From NCBI GenBank assembly GCA_030849465.1, contig JARVLF010000003.1, forward strand, positions 124,001-188,000: DNA of 64,000 nucleotides. The letters are read 5' to 3'. Source of the DNA: Moesziomyces globuligerus. Lineage: Eukaryota; Basidiomycota; Ustilaginomycetes; Ustilaginales; Ustilaginaceae. Below the pieces are notes generated by a model. The model was not told the DNA's origin. It worked only from the letters and a program-made list of their open reading frames with translations, and made no database searches. Shown piece by piece: positions 10,841 through 18,250 of the stretch. How positions within the stretch are numbered: the stretch's first letter is position 1; each line of letters starts with the position of its first letter. The position numbers and the translations under genes were made by a program.

Positions 10841-12370
10841 ATGTACGGCCGAGGCGGGCAGCAGCAGTACCGTGGCGGTCTGTCGTCGTGGGACACCATG
10901 CAGCCGCAGTCGGGCTACACCTCCTCCCCCTCGCAGCAGCAGCAGCAACAGCAACAGCAGCAACAACAGCAGCAGCAACAGCATCAACAGGCACAGCAGG
11001 CAGGCTACTTTGGCAGCAGCATGATCTCGTCCGGCTCGAGAGACGATGTTGGCAGCTACGGAGGCTATGCATCGGGCGCATCAAGTTCGCACTTCCCCTC
11101 AGGCTATCCGGGGCAGCAGCCGGCGAATGCAGCGTCGTCCTCCTCGGCCGGCTCGCGTCCCAACACGTTCGCCAGCTTCTCCGAGGCGTTCACCGGCGGC
11201 TACAACGGCAACTCGCTCCTGCCCCCCCAGCAGCAACAGCAGCAGCAGCAGGGACAGCAGCAGCCGACCTCGCAGCCGAGCCAGCAGAACGCGTCGTACC
11301 GTAGCGATCACGGATACTACCAGCCCTCGGACTCGTATGGCGCCGCAAGGGACCGCGCGGCGCAGCCCATGTATCAGCAGGCAGCAGACGGATTCGCCGG
11401 CCAGCCAGGCAGCGCGCAAGCGAGAGAACGCTTCGAAGGGGCTTATCCGTCCGCCAATGCACAGCAGGATTGGAGCAGCTACTCGACGTCCAACAACGTG
11501 CCCATCCCGCAGCGAGATAGCTTGCCCGCCTCCAATCAACCCTCGCGCTCCCAACAGGGCGCAGCAGCGGCGGCGAATGCACCGCCATCCGCATCACCCT
11601 CGGTGCCGCCTGCAGCGTCCGCACCCCAGCCGCCTGCACCCGAGCCTGCGGCACCCAAGAAGCGCGGACGCAAACCCAAGAACGCACCTGCAGCGGCGGC
11701 CGGCGCACCCGCACCCACTCCGGCCCAGGCCAAAGCGGCAGGCTTCCAGGCGCCGCAGCAGCAGGCTGGCTTCATCGACCCTTCGGCGACGATGATCAAG
11801 GCGGGCGCCAACGGGACGGCCAAGGGCAAGAAGGCGGCTGCTGCCGCGGCGGCTGCAGCAGCTGCAGCAGCGGCGGCGGCGGCGGCAGCGGCCCCTCCAC
11901 CCGCACCAGTCGGGATCCGACCCAAGGGCAAGCGCGGACGCAAGTCCAAGGCCGAGTTGGCAGCGGAAGCAGCAGCCGCAGCGGCGGCACCTGTGGCGGT
12001 GGCGGCGCCGGTGGTGGATCCGTCGATGCATCCGCCACCGGCAAAGCGCAAACGGAGGACCAAGCTCGAGATGCAGGCGGCGAGGGCGGCGGAAGCCGAG
12101 GCGGCAGCGAGACAGGCTGCGTTGCAGGCAGCAGGTCAGGCTCCCATCCCGACCAAAGACCCGCGAGGCAGGAAGCCAGGTAGCAAGGGTAGCTACACGC
12201 AGGCGTGGAACAAGGAGATGGTCTCAAAAATCCAGGGCCTCCGTGTGTTTGGCAGCATGATCGAAGACGACGCCACCCAGGCAGACTTTGACCGCCTCGT
12301 CCTCGACCTCCTCGCCATGCTCGACGGCAAACTCCCCGCAGACAAGAAACCCCAACAATCCACAGCCTGA
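10841..12370 (+). CDS. AT-hook, polyQ/polyA-rich probable chromatin protein
   Basis: 509 residues from the ATG at 10841 (MYGRGGQQQYRGG), chosen because the codons upstream look untranslated. Not assigned to a named family. Residues ~30-50 are polyQ, with a second Q block near 130. At least three AT-hook-like cores bind the AT minor groove: KKRGRKPKN (~273), KGKRGRKSKAE (~363) and DPRGRKPGSKG (~441), plus a basic KRKRRTKLEMQ (~405). A run of about 20 alanines separates the first two hooks. The last ~60 residues (SYTQAWNKEMVSKIQG, VFGSMIEDDATQADFDRLV) look folded and helical and may be the conserved module. The likely role is nuclear DNA-binding regulator or remodeller subunit; this is inference from composition. 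It converges on the SDR gene with a 162-bp gap. Confidence 0.75.
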   Translation: MYGRGGQQQYRGGLSSWDTMQPQSGYTSSPSQQQQQQQQQQQQQQQQHQQAQQAGYFGSSMISSGSRDDVGSYGGYASGASSSHFPSGYPGQQPANAASSSSAGSRPNTFASFSEAFTGGYNGNSLLPPQQQQQQQQGQQQPTSQPSQQNASYRSDHGYYQPSDSYGAARDRAAQPMYQQAADGFAGQPGSAQARERFEGAYPSANAQQDWSSYSTSNNVPIPQRDSLPASNQPSRSQQGAAAAANAPPSASPSVPPAASAPQPPAPEPAAPKKRGRKPKNAPAAAAGAPAPTPAQAKAAGFQAPQQQAGFIDPSATMIKAGANGTAKGKKAAAAAAAAAAAAAAAAAAAAPPPAPVGIRPKGKRGRKSKAELAAEAAAAAAAPVAVAAPVVDPSMHPPPAKRKRRTKLEMQAARAAEAEAAARQAALQAAGQAPIPTKDPRGRKPGSKGSYTQAWNKEMVSKIQGLRVFGSMIEDDATQADFDRLVLDLLAMLDGKLPADKKPQQSTA

Positions 12371-12532
12371 AGAAAATACCCTGCCGCTTACCGACATCTG
12401 TACAACGTCACTCTGACTCTTTTTTCAATTTTATTCCTGGATCATCCCACTCGTACACGTTGACTCGGACTTGGCTCTGATGTGGATGTAGCATCTGCTT
12501 GCGAGTGAACAAAAAAGGGGCTCGGGGAGGTT

Positions 12533-13519
12533 TCAGAAGTACGAGGCGAGTTTGGACCAGATTGCGGAGCGCGCTTGTTTGTCGGCGACATTGGGGCTGA
12601 GGGAAAGTTTGTTGAGCTTGTGATCGACGAGGTTGGGTGCGGCTGTTTCGAGGTATCTCTGACCCTGGGGGTTGGCGAGGAGGTAGAAGGGGAGTTCGGC
12701 GTATCCACCCGGACCGGGCTTGGCGGCGATGAGCGGAGCAAAGATCTTGGAAGCCAGCACGAGCAAGCTAGTGTGGCCCTGGTTGCTCAGTGCGTCGGTG
12801 TTGACAAAGCCGGGAAAGGCGTGGGTGATGGTGAGGTTTGGGTGGGATTCCGCGAACTGTGCACACGCGGCGTCGAGGAGGGAGGAAGCCTGTTTGCCCT
12901 TCTTGAGCAAACCGATTGGACCGCCCCACCACCTACCTGCAGCCTTGGCCTTGACAAAGTCGAGATCATCGACATCGATGGACGATTTGCCGCCCTGTCC
13001 GGGAGCGGCGACCATGAGGACGCCGCGCTTGATGGTGCCTGCCTCGAGGAGCTGCTTGGCGAGGCCGACGCGCGAGAGCACCTGCACGGCAAACTGCTTC
13101 TCGACGCCGTCTGCGTTTGTCTCGATCGCGCCGTGCGGCGGACCACCCTGGGTCTCGATGAGATAGTCGATACCTCGATCGCCCGCCTTGGCAGACACGG
13201 CAGCAGCCACCTGCTTGACGCCCGCCGTCGACGAGAGATCCGCCTTGAAGAACTGATGATCCTCCTCCGCAGCCGCCGACGAGGAGCCGCCGTTGGAGGC
13301 GGCGCGACGCTGAGACTCGGCCGAGGCCTTGCGAAGGAGCTCGAGCACCTCGTGCGCCTTTGCTTCGTTGCGACCTACGAGCCAGACCGAGGCACCGGCC
13401 AGAGCGAAGCGCAGCGCAATGCCTGCGCCGATCCCCTGCGTACCGCCCGCGACGAGCGCGCGCTGACCCGAAGCATCGACCGAAGCGTTGCTGGAAGCGA
13501 GCTCGCTGTAGCTCACCAT
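12533..13519 (-). CDS. Short-chain dehydrogenase/reductase-like protein with atypical active site
   Basis: 328 residues from the ATG at 13519 (MVSYSELASSNAS). The N-terminal Rossmann motif is ALVAGGTQGIGAGIALRFA (cofactor-binding GxxxGxG), followed by WLVGRNEAKA. The usual NNAG segment reads DYLIETQGGPPHGA, and the classical catalytic Y-x-x-x-K is not visible. Where it should fall the sequence is GLLKKGKQASSLLDAACAQFAE. VLMVAAPGQGGKSSIDVDDLDF and HAFPGFVNT resemble a fungal SDR subgroup that also lacks the classical tyrosine, so this may be normal for its relatives. Substrate is unknown. The start is shared with a 314-bp divergent promoter toward the phosphatase. The final ~100 codons are C/A-rich at wobble positions. 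Confidence 0.8.
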   Translation of the reverse strand: MVSYSELASSNASVDASGQRALVAGGTQGIGAGIALRFALAGASVWLVGRNEAKAHEVLELLRKASAESQRRAASNGGSSSAAAEEDHQFFKADLSSTAGVKQVAAAVSAKAGDRGIDYLIETQGGPPHGAIETNADGVEKQFAVQVLSRVGLAKQLLEAGTIKRGVLMVAAPGQGGKSSIDVDDLDFVKAKAAGRWWGGPIGLLKKGKQASSLLDAACAQFAESHPNLTITHAFPGFVNTDALSNQGHTSLLVLASKIFAPLIAAKPGPGGYAELPFYLLANPQGQRYLETAAPNLVDHKLNKLSLSPNVADKQARSAIWSKLASYF

Positions 13520-13833
13520 GCTGTCTCGTCGTAAGCTGGCGTGAAGGCTGGGTGTGGTGGTGAGCGACGAGGTGGTTGATGGACGAGGTGGAGGAGCTGC
13601 GTGCGGTGCGAGGTTGGATTCAGTTTGTTGGATTACAGCACCGTGCATCGCTCCACTGCAAGGCACGCAAAGGCACTGCAGCCGTGTCGAGTAATCTAAC
13701 TTAAACGAGAAATTCTCTCCGACTTCCGACATTTCGCGGGCCTGGACCACACGCTTGGTGTCAAGACTCGCACCAGCCTTGCATCCTCGTTGGTCACTGC
13801 TTCTTCTTGGTGAGCACTCTCGATCGGACCGCC
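13520..13833. promoter_or_regulatory. Bidirectional promoter, SDR gene / LMW phosphatase
   Basis: A 314-bp interval between the two divergent ATGs at 13519 (-) and 13834 (+). It must hold both promoters and leaders. No clear TATA box was identified. Confidence 0.55.
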
Positions 13834-14442
13834 ATGTCGTCTTCTTCCTCGACCGCTCCAAGCTCGGACAGAGCCGGATTCGAGAAGATCAACGTGCTCT
13901 TCTGCTGTCTCGGCAACATCTGTCGCTCTCCCATGGCGCGTAAGTCAACCCCTGCCTCCTCGCGCTTCGCTTGGGTCATGCACTGACATCCCATCCTTCT
14001 GCATGCAGTGGCTGTATTCGAAGATACTTGCGTCAAGGCCGGGGTACGCGATCGGTTCGGGATCCTCGACTCGTGCGGGACAGGCAACTACCACGAGGGC
14101 GAAGAGCCAGACGAACGAACGACCGCTCTGCTCCAACGACGCAGCATCGCCTACGATGTGGACAACTTGGCACGCGGCGTCCGCGATGCCGACTTTACCA
14201 CATTCCACTACATCTTCGGCATGGACACCAACAATGTACGCAACCTCAAGACCATGGCGCCGCGCGGCAGCACCGCGCAGATCCGACTCTTTGGCGAGGT
14301 CGACGATAACCAACCCATCGCAGACCCGTACTACATCGGCGGCAAACACGGCTTCGAAACCACCTACAAACAGGTGCTCAGATATTCGCACGCCTTCCTC
14401 GCCGAGTTGGGCCTCAGCAGCGCAGGTCACGCAAAGTCCTAG
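13834..14442 (+). CDS. Low-molecular-weight protein tyrosine phosphatase (one intron)
   Basis: Cysteine-based phosphatase of the Ltp1/Stp1 (ACP1) family; hydrolyses phosphotyrosine or small aryl phosphates in the cytosol. Exon 1 is 13834-13939 and exon 2 is 14009-14442, giving 179 residues. The 69-bp intron starts GTAAGT and ends GCATGCAG, and splices in phase 1 so that ...CRSPMA joins LAVFEDTC. The P-loop CLGNICRS (C25, R31; CX5R) is encoded just before the intron. The general acid loop DPYYIGGKHGFE (D141) is in exon 2. Size fits the family (~155-180 residues) with a short Ser-rich N-terminal extension. Without splicing, exon 1 reads through in frame only briefly, so the intron is well supported by the protein match. 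Confidence 0.92.
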
Positions 14443-14642
14443 CCCGCGGCGCGAGCCACAGCATTCGGATACATCTTCAGACGCAATGCGACTCCCTTCC
14501 CACCGTACCTACACCGACGCAGATAACACCCTGCTCATACACGTGCCGGACCGCCGGACCGTGCAGCCATGGTCCATATCAGCACATCGTTCCAAGTCTC
14601 ACATTCGGGTCGTGGGATCGAGCATTGCATTCGGAAGCAAGG

Positions 14643-15131
14643 CTAGACGAGACGCTGGTTGCTCTTTTCGGTCCAGGCTGCTGTGCGGTCGTTGTTCTGC
14701 TTGAGCAGCTGGGCCACGCGCGAGTCTCCTGCTGCTGGCGTTGTTGGTGATACTGTCGACTGCTGCATCTGCGTCTGTGTGTCGAGTGCGTCTTGCTTGA
14801 GGCGCTCCTCTCTGCGCGCGAGTCGCATGGCCTTCATCTCGTCGAGCGCGGTGCGGAGATCGTCCGAGGTGCGCGGCGGACGGTAGAGCGACTCCTCCTT
14901 CGGCCAGAACTGATCTCGAATCTACAGACCCCCCCCCCCCCCCACCATAGCACAGAGAATAGAGCCTGGTCAGTTGGATGTGAGGTCAGTCCTCGCGGGA
15001 GACGGCGAGGCGCGACTTACGGGAAGAACGTTTCGGTGGTACCACTCCGGATCGCCGTAGTGCACCATCACCGCGAGCGGGAAGAAGAGGTAGAGGCCGA
15101 ACTTGAACAGCTCGAGATTCGGACCCGCCAT
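14643..15131 (-). CDS. PET100: Pet100-like cytochrome c oxidase assembly factor (one intron)
   Basis: Small inner-membrane chaperone for complex IV assembly. Exon 1 is 15131-15021 (37 codons) and exon 2 is 14921-14643 (92 codons plus stop), giving 129 residues. Exon 1 encodes MAGPNLELFKFGLYLFF and HYGDPEWYHRNVLP, matching the Pet100 N-terminus: one short membrane segment and then an aromatic-rich patch. Exon 2 starts IRDQFWPKEESLYRPPRTS and continues as a charged helix (EMKAMRLARREERLKQ). The 99-bp intron begins GTAAGT and has two ACTGACC branch-like sites. It ends TCTGTAG preceded by 15 consecutive Gs (C run at 14929-14943 on the plus strand) instead of a pyrimidine tract. Splicing is phase 0. 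Confidence 0.88.
14929..14943. repeat. 15-nt C/G homopolymer inside the PET100 intron
   Basis: Fifteen consecutive C on the plus strand, hence G15 in the transcript, ending about 7 nt before the predicted 3' splice site. Length may be polymorphic or a sequencing uncertainty. Confidence 0.9.
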
Positions 15132-15426
15132 GATGTATTGCTGCTTCCCGGAGGATTGTGCGAAAGTGCGAAAGGAGCAACCGAGGTCGACGACGAGGAG
15201 GATGAAGGCGAGCAAAATGGGCGCGGCTGAGCAAAGCCCCCCAAATTTGATGCAACTCCACCTCGAGCCAATTCCGACTTCCGAACGCGCTCCACTCTCC
15301 TCTCACACACACCAGACCGCACAGAGCTTTACCTCGACCCTCACCTACGATCTAGAGTCCTCACTGTCCATTCAACATACACCATCACCACCAGCATCAA
15401 GCACAGCTACCAAGTGATCGCTGGGA

Positions 15427-16779
15427 CTAGGCGTCGCCGGCAGCGTCGGGCGAGTAGTTGGTAGCGCCGTCGGCGTCGGCAGTGTAGCCGACGAGCTCCT
15501 GCGAGAGGTCGGGCATCGTGCCCCCGCCCGAGCTGGCCTGGTCGGCAAAGAGCGCATTCCTGCCCTCGCGCGAGCCGAACACCTGCGAAGCGCTGTGGCC
15601 CGCATCAGCTACGAGCGAGAGCGTATGCCTCAGCTGAACGCCTCGGAATCTGGCTGCTCCCGCGGACGTCGAGCGCGGGATGTCGGCCTGCTTGGTGCGG
15701 CCGAACCTGGCGTCCAACGCGGGGAAGATGCCTGGGAAGCTGCGCAGACGGGACGGATCGGTGCCGGAGAGGAGCTGGATGTACTTCCAGTAGGCGAGGT
15801 TTCGATTGCGACGTTTGGGCCCGCCGAGACCGTGCGCCATGCAGGTCTGGTCGCCCTGGTCGGTGCGTATGTCGTTGAGGCCGACAATGTAGCGCACCTC
15901 CTTGGCCGCGTAGGCGCGGAAGAGCGAGGGAGCCGCCGCATTGTTCAGCACGCCGTAGTTGGCCGTATAGCGTCGCGTGCCGTACCGATAGTCGTTCCAT
16001 GCGGGGCACGAGGCCTGGTCGACGCCTACGGGTCGATCCGGGGTAAAGTAGAGCTGGGAGGAGGGATCTCCCACGACGTACCTTACGCTGAGACGGTCGG
16101 GAGCCGGGTTGGACATGCCCATGACTGCGTATCGCTGCAGCATCTGTGCGCCACCGCCGTGAGCGACAAAGGTGATGGTCTTCATCTTGGGGTAGGATCT
16201 TCGGTTGCTGAAGCGACGGAGGAGGGTGTCGAGGACGGTGAACGACGAGACGCCGCTGGCGCGCGGGTGGGTGCTGGGTTCGCCAACGGTCCAGGCGTTG
16301 GAATCGGCCCAGCCGAGGTGCGTCGCGTTGTAGGCGCCCTCGTCCTCGAGCGTGCTGAAGAAGAGCGGTGCGACGCGGATGGTGTTGGGACGAGCCGAGC
16401 CGAGGCCGGCGTCGCGCGCGCGCGCCCAGGCGTTGTTGAGCACGCTGAAGTACGTGTTGGCGTTGCGCGCTACGCCGTGCACGATGATGAAGGCCGATTC
16501 GGCCTCGGACTCGTTGTGCGGCGTGCGCGAGTACCACGTAAAGATCTGCGCCGTCGACGTGACCGCGATCGAACGTGCGTACGCACCGGCGGGCGTCGCT
16601 CCTACCGAGGTGAGCGAGCGATCGCCTACCGTGCCGCGCACGTCGGTGAATGCATCCCGCCGCAAGCGCGCGTGCTTGGAGCCAGCGCAGAGCTCCAAGA
16701 GCGCACTCAGCGTCACAATGACCAACAGCAGCAGACGCATCGAGCTGACCTGCCCAAGCGTTGGCGTCCGACGCTCCAT
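15427..16779 (-). CDS. Secreted alpha/beta-hydrolase-fold protein with nucleophile serine replaced by glycine
   Basis: 450 residues from the ATG at 16779; an alternative ATG at 16740 starts directly at the hydrophobic signal RLLLLVIVTLSALLELCAGS. Signal peptide and no other membrane segment suggest secretion. The fold cues are FIIVHGVARNANTYF (oxyanion strand), VAPLFFST, then VAHGGGAQMLQRYA where relatives have a GHSAGGQ-type nucleophile elbow followed by RYA. At the serine position this protein has Gly208 (codon GGC, 16158-16156). The presumed acid (VGLNDIRTDQGD) and histidine (LVADAGHSASQVF) are still present. It may be a pseudoenzyme or binding protein, or use a different nucleophile. Substrate unknown. 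It lies downstream of no obvious partner and in the same orientation as PET100. Confidence 0.8.
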   Translation of the reverse strand: MERRTPTLGQVSSMRLLLLVIVTLSALLELCAGSKHARLRRDAFTDVRGTVGDRSLTSVGATPAGAYARSIAVTSTAQIFTWYSRTPHNESEAESAFIIVHGVARNANTYFSVLNNAWARARDAGLGSARPNTIRVAPLFFSTLEDEGAYNATHLGWADSNAWTVGEPSTHPRASGVSSFTVLDTLLRRFSNRRSYPKMKTITFVAHGGGAQMLQRYAVMGMSNPAPDRLSVRYVVGDPSSQLYFTPDRPVGVDQASCPAWNDYRYGTRRYTANYGVLNNAAAPSLFRAYAAKEVRYIVGLNDIRTDQGDQTCMAHGLGGPKRRNRNLAYWKYIQLLSGTDPSRLRSFPGIFPALDARFGRTKQADIPRSTSAGAARFRGVQLRHTLSLVADAGHSASQVFGSREGRNALFADQASSGGGTMPDLSQELVGYTADADGATNYSPDAAGDA

Positions 16780-17782
16780 GCTGCCTTGTGCGAAAGTCAG
16801 TCGAGCCGTCGAGTCCAGGTGTAGGGAACAGGTGTCGAGGTGGAGCGGAAGAGTGGTGAGGACGATGGTGGTAGGACACAACCTTACCGCAAGATTGTTC
16901 GTCTCGCTCCAGCGGGCACGGCAAGCAGCACGGCAGACCGTCACTGCCGTCTTTGACGGCCTTGAACGGAGCGACGCAGCGACGCAGAACAAAATCCGCT
17001 GCTCGGCGCGGGGCTGCTTAGATTTTGGGGAAGGGCAATCAGGGCACTTGCGCGAGGTCCGGCATCCTGCTGCTCGTTTGCGGGCGTCTGGGATTGTGCG
17101 GTGGTACGGTATATGCTCTCCCCTTTCTTGCCGGGCGGGGAGGGAGGGAGGGCTAAGGTGTTGGATGAGGGCGAGCGATCCGGGCGCGCCGACAGCTAAT
17201 GACCGAGGGGCGGGGGAGGGTCAGGAAACCCCCAGGGCAGCGCTGGCGGGGTTGGGATTCGAGGACGACGATCGGCCTCGTGCATACACGTCTCGGCGTT
17301 CGCAAGCTCAAATTCAAGCTCCTCTCTCTCTTGGAGCAGTGCGCGACCGAACCCCCCATCGGCGCCAATCCTTCTTGGCGCGCAGTCGACTGTCGATCTC
17401 CGAGCTACCCGCGCCTACCGAGGCGAGCTTGCGTATTCATCTCGGAGCGGAAGGCTGTCCACTAACTTCACAGAGCAACGGAGCAAGGGGCGCGCGCATA
17501 ACGATAGGCACTGAAACTGACACGACGTCGGCGCCGGCGTGACAGCTCAACCAAAACGCCGAACGAGGAATAAAGGGACCCGATTTTTTTCGATGGCGTA
17601 CATTTATTTTATGCGTTCCTTTTTCCCAACCACCTTTTTTTCTTTTCACATCTTTGAATGATCGCCTGCTAAGGAACATTCGAGCTTGCCATGCCTCCCA
17701 CTAAGTTAGGCACGGCATGTCACTACTGCACGATAGAAATGACAAGTGCGTGCCGGGCCGGCCCAAAAAGGCAAAAAAGAGA
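16780..17782. other. Intergenic between the hydrolase promoter and 5S rRNA
   Basis: About 1 kb without a supported gene. The open frames here are short and have no recognisable domain. It contains the promoter and leader of the minus-strand hydrolase and, near 17773-17778, the T-run (A6 on plus) that ends 5S transcription. Confidence 0.6.
17773..17778 (-). terminator. Pol III T-run after 5S rRNA
   Basis: Six T residues on the minus strand about 5-10 nt beyond the 5S 3' end, with another T5 slightly farther on; the usual RNA polymerase III stop signal. Confidence 0.7.
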
Positions 17783-17900
17783 AACTGCAGCACCTAGGAT
17801 TCCCGCGTGGTCCCCCACCGCAGTACTGACTAGGCGATACCTTGCTTAACTTCGCAGATCGGACGGGATGCGGTGCTTTCAAGGTTCTATGGCCGCAGAT
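17783..17900 (-). rRNA. 5S ribosomal RNA
   Basis: About 118 nt on the minus strand. The read-out begins ATCTGCGGCCATAGAACC and has GAAAGCACCGCATCCCGTCC, GATCTGCGAAGTTAAGC, AGTACTGCGGTGGGGGACC and GCGGGAATCCTAGGTGCTGC, closely matching basidiomycete 5S. The ends pair (CUGCGGC with GCUGCAG, one G-U). The internal control region (A box around AAGTTAAGC, C box around GTACTGCGGTGG) lies inside. A T6 stretch (17778-17773 minus) follows and fits a Pol III terminator. Single dispersed copy; no rDNA unit is seen nearby. End positions are accurate to a few bases. Confidence 0.93.
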
Positions 17901-18250
17901 GCTAGAAAGGGCTGTCAAGGTATTTATTAATTCTGCGAATGAGCGATGGTGTGTCAGTCTGGCAGCGTCCCAAAGGAGTCGAGAGAGTCGAATGAGAAAA
18001 AGTGTTGGCTGTTGAAAAGGATAGCGTAACATACTGGTCTGAAAAATGGGCGCATGCGACGCGTGTTGGGCGGGCGGGCGAGTGAGTCCAACACTTTTTG
18101 TGGCCTTTGCTCGAGCCAGAGGTGACTGCGTGTGCCAATCAGCGCGTCAGCCAGCTCAGCATCGTTCGCTCGTTGGCAACTCACCACATCCTCCTCCAAC
18201 AAGCTTCTCTCGTTCATATCGCTTGGTCTGGCTGCCATAGTCACGCCAAC
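17901..18250. promoter_or_regulatory. Upstream region of 5S (-) and dyn1 (+)
   Basis: 350 bp separating the 5S 5' end from the dyn1 ATG. The dyn1 frame is open back to 18098 but the added codons have no dynein resemblance, so this is taken as leader and promoter. No other gene is seen. Confidence 0.55.
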
